In this document: positions 47,460-58,884 of the stretch, piece after piece
Position numbering within the stretch: position 1 is the stretch's first letter
Layout: the number at the start of each line of letters is the position of its first letter
Made by a program: the position numbers and the translations under genes
Origin: Jacaranda mimosifolia
Lineage: Eukaryota; Streptophyta; Magnoliopsida; Lamiales; Bignoniaceae
Assembly (NCBI GenBank): GCA_018894105.1
Contig: CM032123.1
Location: 8,433,001 to 8,497,000 of the forward strand
DNA length: 64,000 nt
Direction of reading: 5' to 3'
Notes under the pieces: generated by a model
Seen by the model: only the letters and a program-made list of their open reading frames with translations
Databases searched by the model: none
Told to the model about the DNA's origin: nothing

Positions 47460-50400
47460 TATTTTCTTTTTCGTTTTACCTTGCTATTTTTATTTAGTTG
47501 TTCTTTCAGTTCCAATTTAAATAATTTTGGTATAGTTTTCTTCCGGGTTTGTGTTTGGTGAGATGGTTCGTGGATTTGTTCTTTTTTGCAATTTGTGTTA
47601 GAGGTGCCTGCCCTTTGATTGAGATTTGAGAACAATAAGTTTAAAATTGGAAGTCATAAGAAGCGTAGTAGATTAATGCTCTTCACTATTACACGATGGC
47701 TTGCCTGATTAATCAGGATTGCCAGTTTTTGTTGGTTATGGTAACTTCTGCGTTATCACTTGGTGAATTTGCATTGATATTAGGTGGTTGGTTATCCCAG
47801 TTGAAGGAATATATTAAGTTCTTGAAGATAAAGACTTTTACGGAAGACCAAGAGGGTGGCTCAGCTTATTACAGGACATTTTTTAGTTTATCATTTGTTA
47901 GATCAACTAATCTTTTAAGGTATTTGGATATACTAAATTCATGGAGCTTATAAGACATTAATAATTGCGGTATTGAAATTTCATAGTGGTTTTAAGATCT
48001 TAAATAAGGAAGACGGTGCTCCCTAACTCTTTTTTAAGAAGCTTACCAGACATTTGAAACTTATAATCTCCAATCCTAATAATTTTATCAAACACTTTAA
48101 AATGTTTGAGAAGCTTATGAGCTAAGTCAAACACCTATTACTTCGATGGTCTTTTTATAGTGAAACAAGTGTTAGATAGAAAAGGGTGCAAGGTTATGCT
48201 AATAAGCCTTTTATGCGCCTAGATGTATGAAATCTGCCCATTATATGCGGGCATTGTCAAAGCAACTAATGTGTGCTTCCCAACACAAGGTTTGCATACA
48301 AATCATTCTCTATTTTTGAATTGACTTGGCACGAACCATTTTAAATAATGAATTCTAGATGCCAAATTATAGTTACTACTAGTCAAAATATTGGTCTCCT
48401 GCTGATTTTTTTTCCTTCTTTTCTTATATCTTGTCATTTCAAGGAGTTGGCTTTATTAAAAAAGTAGCAAACTAACATGATGTTTGCTATTTCTACTTGG
48501 CCTCTCCTGATATTGAGTTTTGGAGGTATTTAAAGCCTGAATTTGACTTGAGTGATGCCAGAAATGAGGGTTACGCATGCCTCCATAGTCCACATCCATG
48601 AAGCTATATAATTCTTTTCAACAAGTTGTCATTCTCATAACCAAAGTCACTTGCCATGGCTTATTTCATTGGTCTTCTCCAGTTCTTTTCAGTCACCTTT
48701 TTGCTAAAACCTCAAGGTTTGGTGACTAATTGATTGCATATGGTCATGTGCTTTTCCAACCTTTGCTATTTTTGCTGTTACAAGGAATTATTTGGAGCCT
48801 TGACTATGTAAATTTTATTTGTTCTTTTTCAGCTCATCTTTACTTGACTCTGGTGGATGGATATTTTCATGTAATGGATTTTTTTGGTGGATTACCTTTG
48901 TTACATTTGAACCAGAGCTTCATTATTTCCTAGATTCATGGCTATGGCTTGTTTCCTTTTTAAATAAGTCATCAAAAATGTGTTGAAAATGATAAAGAAG
49001 AAATTCTCTGAATGTCCGTTGAATTAACTATATATAAACTTTGACATGAAGAAAACAACTCTGATAATATGGACATCATATGTCATTTCAAATGTGACTT
49101 ACTAATCATGAAGTTAGTGTGAATTTGGATTTGATACACATTCTCACTCATATTTGAGTACAAATCCGACGTTATGGTTCTGTTTGGTTTTGAATTTTAG
49201 GTGTATTTAAAAAATTATGCTGGAAAAGGTGTAAACGAGATGATTGAGAATTCGACTAAAATGAAGATGTGCTTGGATGAGATGATTTTACAAGTTGAAA
49301 ATGATTAAGATTTGTGTGGTTATGTTCATAAAGTGCTAAACTTGGCATTGATGTTAAAAACGGACTAAGTTATCTGTTAAAAATCTTATAATCGATAATA
49401 ATTATGTGAATGATGATGTAAATTTTTTATATATTGTCATAATAGTTTATTATGGAAAAAAAAGGGAGGTAGAGTGGTTGGTTGTAGTTTGGCGTATTTA
49501 TACTAGTAATTTGGCACATTTAATGTATGTGTTCAAATTTTTATAATATTTTTTATACAATATCAATTTTTATATATTTTTTATATAATCTAAATTTGTC
49601 TTAATAATTTTTATATATCTATTTAAATTTTTTCGTAAATAAGAATTTAAAAACCTATGATAAATAGATAATTGTAGACATAAAATGGGTGAATTATAAA
49701 TGGTAATTATTATATAACTTGTTAGAATTAAAAGAAAGGATTAAGGGCATATCAAGTAAATCATTCAAAAACACACCAAAAGAAGGATAAGTTTGTAGGT
49801 GCTCTATTAATAATTTAGTGGTATGATTGTAATGCCTCGAGATTTTGGGTTTCAAGTTTTGGCAAGCAAACGGCGAGCAAAGTTGAAGTTATTGAGAAAT
49901 GAGATCTCCTTTTGATGTACTTCGGAACATTGTACTTTCAAGTTTTTATGTTATAAAATTTCATCGCTTTCATAAGAAAAAAAGAGAGAGAGAGAAATGA
50001 GATCTCCAAGCAAAATGAAATTTGCACACAAATACAATTGAATTTGTATCAACTTGATTCAGATTTGGATTTGATATCCACAACTCGGAATTAAATAGGA
50101 GCAGTTGTAATCCATTTTTTATGCGTTTAGAGTTTCACCAGTCTCCGTATTGGTGTTCATCCAACTTCAAGCGGCCCCGCCTCTACTTTGTAAAAATAAG
50201 CTATTACAGTACAATATGAATAATTATTTTATATTATCATTTAAATAATCATTACAAGTTTTACAGGATTGTCATGAATTCATAATTTTATTCATGATTT
50301 CCGAATGTGGGCATTATATTAACCCTATCAGAAATTCTATTTGACATTGAAATTTTCACTACTTGACAGTAAAATTACATGCATTCTCAACTTATTAATT

Positions 50401-52000
50401 CTAAAATACGCCATCTAAATACATTTTCATTTTCAAACATGTAATGAATGCATATTTTCTGAATCTTTCCAAACACGTCTTCAAAAATGCATGTAACTTT
50501 GGAATAAATTAGATTTATGGGGTTGGTAATTTTGTAATGATTGCAAATTCATTTTATTGCATAAAGTGCTCTGGCCGAAGCATTTTTTTTTCTTTTTTCT
50601 TTTTTCTTTTTTCTTTTTTTGGCTATAATTGCGGAATCAATAATGTAAGAATGTAATAACCTGATGGAATGAACCCATCGCTATTTCGTCCTCCAGTTCC
50701 CTGGAAAATAGGTGGCTTACTTGGTCATCTCCCGTACAATATTTTCATGTATTTTCCTACAACAATTAAATGAACTTGTGATTTATTGATTCAAAAAGAA
50801 CAGGAAAAGAAAAAAGTAACTGTGATATTGTATTTTTGTTTTTTTGTTTTAAACTTTATTTTCCTTTTGCTCTAACATGTTTCTTTCCTAATCAAAGTTA
50901 CTGAACCAAACAAAAAATAGAAAGAAAAGTAAGGGAATAGCCGGAGAAGGGAGTTTTCGGGTCTCCCATCCGCGATCCAATGGTCATCATTTTGTTAAGA
51001 TAATGAACAAAATTAAAACCTTATTTTTCAATTTTCTTTTTTAATCCTAAGGTCTTTCATTTTTCATTTAAGTTTTGAACCAAGTAGGGGTCGTAACGTT
51101 GAAAGATTTATTACTCTAGTGACATCGCCCTTACGCATATAAGTGTGAGGTTTAAAATTTGAAATCTAATAAACCCTCTATGCATGCATGAATTAGTAAG
51201 AGAAATCATTGGTGGACCTCTCGATATGCTTGATTTAGTACATTGTTGTAGGACAGGAGAAAGAGAACATTATACTCATCTGCTTCTTGATATATATATT
51301 TAGGATGATTGAGAAAAGCTCGGTTAAACCTGAATCCTACACTATGAAGACCCCTAAACTTGGTTATGAATAGCCTTTTCATATGTTTTATCTCGCGATT
51401 TCCATAGGGAACTCAAATCTTTCTCCTTTGCAGACTTTCAACGGAAACTTCTGTTGTGGACCACCTAAAAGACTAAAGCAGTTAAAAGAAAGATTTTGTA
51501 TAAGATTTGAATGATCCTGAAGGAAAGTGTCCAGATTTTGATACCAAATGATAACCCTTTTAGTTCTTTCTTGGCCATAGATTTATCAGATGAAATAAGG
51601 CTCCTTTTCTGCCAGATTTCTAGTGCCCTCAAGTAAAATTTCATGATAAATGATAATTAGTTGGCATTTCTTGTTACGGTATGATGCTGACAAGTGATGC
51701 TAATAACTGAATTTAAGTCCAGAAAAAGTTCTACTCGTACAAATGTTTATTTAACAGTAAGGTCGTATGCAATTATAGCCCACCAAAATGGCGTACATCA
51801 TCCCCACCCACCAGCATGCTTCCTTCCTACCAACCTAAAACAAAATGGTGATGGCCACAGTCCACCAAACATCATCAATTAAATCAAAAGGATGGACAGA
51901 CAAAAAAGCTTAAGTCATACCTAGTGAGCTCAATTCAGCAAACTACAAGAAGGCAAATTCAAATGTCTCACGTTAAAGATTCAAGTACTACTACAAACAG
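47460..52000. other. Intergenic/intronic-like DNA, no supported gene
   Basis: Several short plus frames (47696-47953, 48730-48933) have intron-like T-rich composition and no motif. A repeated CTTTTTT unit lies at about 50586-50620. If the 47.1-kb promoter is real, part of this could be its transcript. Confidence 0.35.
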
Positions 52001-52097
52001 CAAACCACAGTTGAAAGTGAAGAGAAACTATTACATATGACCAAACAAATTAATAAATTAAGATTGGAATAGTTTTCAACAATTTTGGATGGTAGTC

Positions 52098-55062
52098 TTA
52101 AAGTGTAGGCAAGGATGGATTCATTAGACCTGGACTGATGAGCCCATTGCAAAGGCTAGCCCCATCATGTGTCTTGCTGCTTTCAGCTCTTGGGCTGCTC
52201 CCCGCACTGCTGTTGGAAAGGGACCCGAAGGCACCCCTCTGCAGAACCCCGGTTGGGGACGATGCCAGCCGGCGGCTATTGTCCCAGCTATCCATGAGGT
52301 TGAGGGGTTTAGAGCTCTTGCAGTCGTTGCTCGTGGTATGGAGAACTTCTCCAAGAGGTCCTCCGATCGAGGGTTCCCATGAAATTGGAACCCAATTTGT
52401 TTGTCTTTGGTTTTGTTCAGTTTCACTAGTTCCCACGGCCAATCCCATTTCAAGTCCTCGAGATAATCTTAGTGGAGAGGCTCTGAGTTTTTCATTTGTT
52501 AAGTCTGATGTGGCCATGGGGATGGAAATGGAGAGCTGAGTCCTGTCTGGCTGTGGATCAACATCGGGCCAGGAAATGGCAGAGCGTTCTGACTGGTTTT
52601 TGGGCCAGTCATCCATGAACTGTCTTAGGGAGTGCTGTGATTTGTTGTCGTGATCGTTGAGGTTGTCTGAAGTAGTACCATAGTTTCTGCAGGTCACAAG
52701 AGATGAGTTCCTGTTTAAGGGGTTGAGTAATGAATCAGAGCAGACTAATCCAAACTCCGGGCGGGAGGATTCTTCGTATGCATTTTGCGATTTGGGACCG
52801 GCTTTTGGAGATGTCATGGAGAGAAGTGTAGCGTGTTGATATGCCCCATCTGCATTTTCCTTGTCTAGAAGACTTCTGTTGCAAACAGAAAACAATAGGG
52901 AAGATCAGGCCAAGGGACCAGGCAAATCTATTAATTACACAAATCCATCATTTTAAGTTCTGAAGTTGCATCAAATTCTTTTGGAATGAAGGCCACTTAA
53001 TTAAATCACCTGTTAATATTGGGTATTCCTGACAGATGATTATTAGAACCAGGCTGCAAGTTTCTGAGTTGGTGGTGATGGGAGAGGCCGAGACTGTTGG
53101 ATGCACCGCCCGCAGGCACCACAGACGCTGATGTGGAGGAAGCTATTGGCGTCAGCTTGCCGTTAGAGGCGGAATGGCCAGGTTGGCCTTCCACAGGCTT
53201 TCTTGAACGATGGCGGCCTCTGTTCATATGCCGCTCACAGTATTTCTGGTCAGTTACTGCATCTCTGGAGCACCGCCATTTCTTCCCATCCGTCCTCCGG
53301 CACCGTCCCGGCTCAGGATCAGTGTTGGAGAATCCCAAATGGAAAGCACCCCATCCCACTGCCCAATTATACATCCAAGGAAACCAGGTAAAATCCAAAA
53401 AAATCAAAGAATATCAGAAGCGAGGACTTAATAGAACAAATGACTAATATGACCACAGTTTTAGACTTGACGGATAGAATATGCAAGTCTTTAAACTACT
53501 ACTAATCATAAAAACATAGTCCAGTAATTGAGCTTCGGGAGGTAACATTCCAAACCAATGACAGTGACCAGAGACAAACTATCTTTTACCATTTAATTCG
53601 CAAACAACCACTTCCACACACCCACCAGCACCACACATAGTTGGCTTCTTTATACAAAGCAAGATCCAGTTTTGAAGACAGCTAGGGAAATATCTACTCC
53701 AAAGAACATTTTACACCATGTTAAATGTAGAAAAGTACTCACAAGCATTGGATCTTAGGCCCGAAAAGCCGGAGAAGCCAGCAGACTCAAAGGCTTTTCT
53801 GATGGGATTCAGGAGGTAAGAGGGAATTGGGACATTTGCGGTGATATGTTTGTAGATCAAGGCTTGATGCTCTAGCTCAATCCATTGTGATGGAGTAAAA
53901 GGGCCCCTGACCCCTGATAGTACCCCCTGCATGCTTGCACCATTTATCCCTGTATAGCCATAGCCTGAAACAGACGGGGAAAAAGCAAAACATTTAGATG
54001 AAAAAAGTGATTTAAAAAAAATCATTTGAAACACAACCAACAACTACTTAAGCCATCCCACTTTGCTTTATGAAACTAAGACATCACTGTTGAAAAAGTG
54101 TCTTAAGAGACATACCCATATTTCCAATGCTCTTTTATTTCTAACATTTTTGTGGTCTGCAGTGAGTCTTAGAAAGAACAAAAGGAAAACCCAATTGAAG
54201 AGAGTGCAGTGCTATTTTATTTCTAACATTTTTGTGGTCTGCAGTGAGTCTTAGAAAGAACAAAAGGAAAACCCAATTGAAGAGAGTGCAGCAGAAACAA
54301 GAATCAGAACAACTTTTTCTCCTCTGCTTCTTCTACAGTTGAAAGATAGTAAAACTTATTCCTCCAAAGTAGAAAAGCGTTGAACCATAAACCCCCCTGG
54401 AGAAGAAAATTCCCAAAAATGGAGCAAGTAAAAAAGCACTGTTCTTTCTTTGTTATATGGATAAGACTTGAAAGATGACCAATACATGTTTTATATGACA
54501 AGACTAATCCAACCAGAACAGCAAATCAAAACCCACAACAGCTATAAATAATCTTTGCAACCCCATTAACTTTACTTACCAAAAACCACAACTTTTACCA
54601 CATTAGGCCTAAGCTTCATGCAAGAGCTCAGGCACCTATAACCCAACCCCACCCCCCACTAAAGTGAGAAAGCAATGGACATATATATAAACAGTAATTT
54701 CCACACCACATATGCTAACCTGTGTTTCTACTAAAGGCACTTGATGTGTGGTGATAATAAGGCAATGCCACAGTCTGTGAGTTGGGGGAGGAGAAGCTAA
54801 GCATTTGCTGATGGCCATCGATGAGATTACTGCTATTAGATCTCTGCAAAGGAATTTTCAGCATTGGCTCCCAAAAAGAAGTCTTGGCCACTTTAAAGTC
54901 CCTGAAGTCATCTTCATTTATTGCTCTATCTTGCTTTAGAAATCCAGATCCATACCATTTCTGCTTATTAAACTCAGCAGCATTTTCTAAAGCAAAAGTG
55001 CTGCCATTGTTGGCAGTGTTTGAGCACACCAAACTATCCAAGCCCACCACCCCAAAATCCAT
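52098..55062 (-). CDS. Growth-regulating factor (GRF transcription factor, QLQ and WRC domains)
   Basis: GRFs are plant-specific nuclear transcription factors that promote cell proliferation in leaves and meristems with GIF co-activators. The four coding exons are 55062-54720, 53964-53743, 53358-53010 and 52875-52098 (1692 nt, 563 residues, phases consistent, stop TAA at 52100-52098). QLQ spans ~136-172 ([18 protein letters not shown]), the GIF-binding domain. WRC spans ~202-245 with C208, C218, C229 and H232 (CX9CX10CX2H) and a basic RGRHRSRKP tail for DNA binding. C-terminal [18 protein letters not shown] and [12 protein letters not shown] match the FFD, TQL and GGL-type motifs of the longer GRF1/2-like members; that subgroup is from memory. 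The ATG is the first in frame, after a leader with a GA/CT repeat. It carries a miR396 site. Intron 1 has an 82-bp tandem duplication. Confidence 0.93.
53189..53209 (-). promoter_or_regulatory. miR396 target site in GRF WRC exon
   Basis: The minus-strand (mRNA) sequence begins CGTTCAAGAAAGCCTGTGG, the known site that pairs with miR396 with a one-nucleotide bulge. It encodes RSRKPVE at the end of the WRC domain. This predicts cleavage of the GRF transcript by miR396 as in most GRFs. Confidence 0.93.
54128..54291. repeat. 82-bp perfect-period tandem duplication in GRF intron 1
   Basis: Two adjacent copies (54128-54209 and 54210-54291) differ at one base near the start (TGCTCTTTT against TGCTATTTT). 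Near-identity indicates a recent duplication. Confidence 0.9.
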
Positions 55063-55330
55063 AAAGAAATGAAGGCAGCAGCCAAGATTACAAAGCCAAC
55101 AGGCGGTTGTAGTAATGGAGTAAAGGGTTATTACATTTGGAGACAGAAGCTTGGTTTGTTGGAGGAAGTACCATCTTTTTAAACTCTCTGCTCAGTATGT
55201 AGGTGCTATGTTTGGTTTAGCAGAGTTGAAAAGGGGAAATCACACTGGTTCTTGTTTAGTGAGTTTGATGTTTGTCAAAGGAAAAATAATTGGGGAGAGA
55301 GAGAGAGAGGAACAGTAGAAGGATGGATAC
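55063..55330 (-). promoter_or_regulatory. GRF 5' leader/proximal promoter with GA/CT repeat
   Basis: Minus-strand sequence upstream of the ATG includes a (CT)n tract (55295-55309 on the plus strand as GA). Such tracts are frequent in plant leaders and bind BPC/GAGA factors. No TATA box was fixed. Confidence 0.45.
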
Positions 55331-55785
55331 TGTCTGAAAGGTTTGTGACAAAACTACATTACTACAGCTGCTCTTCCATACATACACTATCTAATTATTA
55401 TGGGCATTCAATCTCATGAAGGAAAAGAAAAAATAAAATTAAAGCGAAAAACAAAACCTCTAATTTTGTCATAATGAGAGGTAATGGAGACTTTTATTGT
55501 ACTCCTTTCCTCACGTTGAAATGGTTTTGACCCCTTGGTTGGACTTAAAAAAAATTGTAACAAATAATTTGACCAGTTTCTTAAGAAAATAATTGAGTAA
55601 CGTTAAGTATAATAATAATTTATGACAAAGTTAAAATAATGTCAATTTTTTTATAATTTCACCATCATCTATGATTGAGTTGCTATCACTTTTGAATAAG
55701 TATTTTATATTTATATTGAATTTTTTTAGATAAAGAATCTCTTTCTATTTATTTTAAAATAATTAGAACATTCTTTAAAAAATTA

Positions 55786-56153
55786 GGGGCATTCCCTGTT
55801 TGGTTTTATTTTCATTTTCAATTTCTATTTTTATTATTTCTAAATTTAAAAAGTTATTTAGTAGAAATGAGTTGAAAATGAATTTGTATTTGGATAGATT
55901 GTTAGAAAAGTAATGACTTTGTTGGTTTTAATAAGTTGTAGATGGAGAGAGATAGAAATAATAGATAAAGAGAGAAAATATATAGGTTATTGGGAGAAGA
56001 TATATAAGTTATTGGAGAATGTATTTTGAAAATGAAAATAAAAATAATATTGGGTGAAAATGTGTAAAAAAAATAATATATTTTTTATTTTTTAAATATT
56101 AAAAAATTATAAAAATGAGCTTTGAAAATGAAACCAAATGGCTGCAAATTTTC
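55786..56153. mobile_element. Tourist/Harbinger-like MITE upstream of GRF (tentative)
   Basis: The left end GGGGCATTCCCTGTTTGG and the right end in complement (GCAGCCATTTGGTTTCATTT) share GTTTGGTTT.ATTTTCA. The flanks TTA and TAA are not identical. The interior is AT-rich with GAGAGAGATAG words. Confidence 0.4.
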
Positions 56154-58145
56154 TAATTTGTTATGAAATATGGAAATCTTGGAGGTGTACTTGGGAATAA
56201 GGGAATTATGGAGTGGGAAAATATAGTTTGATTCTTGGTTTAAGTGCTCCTCAAAATCTCTCTTGCAAGGGAGGTAATAATGAAATTTATTACGAATATT
56301 GGACCAAAATTGACTTGTTAAATTTTGTCTTTAGTGGCCCTCAAACACTACCCTACATAATTATTGCTTTGATTTGGTATGTCTATGTTGTGAATACATT
56401 TCTTTTTGGGCATTTTTCTTTTCTCAGTCCTTTTTTTTTTTTTTTTATATATATATAAATGTACATTATTTTTTAAATAATAGATTGATGGGTTGCTAAT
56501 GAGGGCATTTACGTTCCGTCTTTCTTTTTCTTTTTTTTTTTAAATCTATAAATACACATTAAAATTTATTAAAGTTTAAATTCAAATCTCACACTTATAT
56601 ACATGAAGACAATGTCATTCACCAACTGATTACTGAACAAATATTTAAATTGTGTTTTTACTAAATATTGACATAATCATCTCATTAATCAGCATTCATG
56701 CTTGTATAAGCTGTATCTAGTAGCTTTACCATGCCAAACAAGTTTAAATTCTTAAGGAAAGGAGAATTATCCCATCAAACGAAAAAAGCAATAGAAAGTT
56801 AATTATGTAGTCTTTTAATTAGCTTATATATTACATTAACTTTTTTACAATTCTCTTTCATAAATCTTTCAAAATTTTGATTTATTGGCATAATCAGTTA
56901 AATATTAAAATCGAAATAATAGAGTGAGTTAAAAAGCCAAATAAAATGAAAAAAAGAAAAAGTTGGAATATCTGGGAATAATAGAAAGAAGCGTGTTTGT
57001 GCCAATTTGGGCATATTGTTATCATTCATCAGGCTATTTTAAATCCCACCTCTTTTGACCAGTCTGCTCGTCTTAAATCCAAGGGGCGAAAGGAAGAGCT
57101 GTGGGCTGCATGAACAAAGGTGCATTTCCACGTGACCCACATCACATAAATTCTACTTTGTTTATCTTACAGACTTCCAATTTTATGAAGAAATTAAAGA
57201 AACAAATCATTTTAAGGTTCTTCGAGAATAATTAGTATCGAGTCTACTGGTTATATTAAAACGGATGGGTTAAAACAATCTAACATAAAATCTCGTGTTC
57301 AAAAAATAAGGATTATAATATAAACAAGGTACAAATTAAAATTTATAGAATTCCATCAATTATGAATACGTTTTTTTTTATTTTGATCATTAGATTTTTT
57401 TTCTTCACAAAAAATAATTTTGGATTTTAAAATTTTGAAGGCGAAATCCAAATCTCTTTTAAGATTGATTTGTTTTTTAATAATAATAATTTAAGAGTTT
57501 CTCACCGTACGTTCAAATCAAAAATTACAATTTGATAGCTTTAAAACAACGCCTTTATGGTATGCCTTAGACAATTTTGTACACCTTAATGGCACACTTG
57601 GAACACCTTGAATGTTGTATATCTTCTTGAACTTGATTATGAAAATTATATAACCTTCTCCAATATCTTTCTTACTTGAATGTAGGATTGTATTGTAGTC
57701 TTAGCTTCTTGGAGATTACTCCCATTGATATTACCTTCATGAGTTCTTGTTATGATGATTTGATGAAATAGCATAATCTGATTGCTACTTTATAATTTTA
57801 TTGATATTCATTTCCTTAATCATAATATATGATTTGAATTGTCAAAACATCGACATGTAGCAATACTTAAATTGTCCATCAATTTTAATCCCCTGTGTAG
57901 CAGTACTTAAATTGTCCATCAATTCACTATTTTATTTTTTCTAAAATGACAAATTAGAAAATAAATTTTCTATGTGCACAATGAGTTTGCAATATTAGGT
58001 AAAGTTGATATATGATCCGGGAAAGATATATAATACCATCTAATACTTGGCTTTATGATGAAAAAATTATTGATTCGTGCCTTTTTTAATGGGTTGACCC
58101 CACTTGATATCTCGACCATCGATCAAGCACATGCGTGAACATTCT
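56154..58145. other. AT-rich intergenic DNA
   Basis: There is no gene. A slightly GC-richer stretch at 57040-57150 contains a CACGTG (G-box) and TTTGACC (W-box-like) words and may be a conserved regulatory block. A 30-bp near-repeat lies at 57856-57885 and 57896-57925 (period 40). Confidence 0.4.
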
Positions 58146-58148
58146 AAT

Positions 58149-58882
58149 TAGTGTTTTGAAAATTGGAGCAGACCAGATCGATCGGTCGAACTCCATGAAT
58201 CGATGACCGAAGGCCAATCGATCCAGTAGAAACTTAAAAATTGGGGACGTATTGAACCGATCAAAATCAGCCAAAATGGATCGAAAATCAGTTAAATCTT
58301 TGGTAGTTCGATTGGTTTGTCACCCGATTCACTTATTTTTCTATTTTTTTGAAAATTTAAAAATTATTTTTTAAAAAATAATAATAAATATAAAAAGAGG
58401 AATTATGAGTTGAACATGATTACTAAAGATTTTATAGCCTTTTGAAACATTTTTTTTTAAATTTAATAAAGTAATAGTTATATACATATGCTTATGTTAA
58501 TTTGTAGATTTTATTTTGTTTAATCTCTCTCAAATTATGTTGAATATTTAGTGTGAATTTTTTTTATTTTTTACTTGGATTTGAAACATGAAACGAACGG
58601 TCACTTAAATTAACAGTAAACATTTTTTAATTAAATTATTCATTCGTAGCTGACTAATTGTAAAATAATATTTTTTCTAAAGATCAACTTAAGAATGAGT
58701 AAGAATTAAAAAAATTCAAATAATATTTTTCTATATTGTTGATTTTTTTTATTAATATTAAAATATTATATATATTTATAAAATTAAATATAATTATGAT
58801 GTCACACCGATTAAATCGATCAAGTCAATAATCAATAATGTCATTAATTCTTTGTCCGATTTGATTTTGAAAACATTGACCC
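58149..58882. mobile_element. hAT-like MITE (decayed)
   Basis: The left part AGTGTTTTGAAAATTGG and the right part in complement (AATGTTTTCAAAATCAAAT) are similar. Both are followed by CGATCGGTCGA- or CGGTGT-type subterminal motifs. Flanks resembling CTAATT occur on both sides but the 8-bp duplication is not exact. Confidence 0.45.
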
Positions 58883-58884
58883 TA

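Noticed and set aside
47696..47953. 85-residue plus frame downstream of the 47.1-kb promoter-like segment
   Set aside because: It could not be joined in phase to the short ATG exon with good splice sites and shows no family signature.
52138..52539. 133-residue plus-strand frame opposite GRF exon 4
   Set aside because: It has no motif, while the minus strand is a continuous GRF C-terminus in phase with three other exons.
53097..53447. 116-residue plus frame opposite the WRC exon
   Set aside because: It is antisense to a conserved zinc-finger-like domain; composition effect only.
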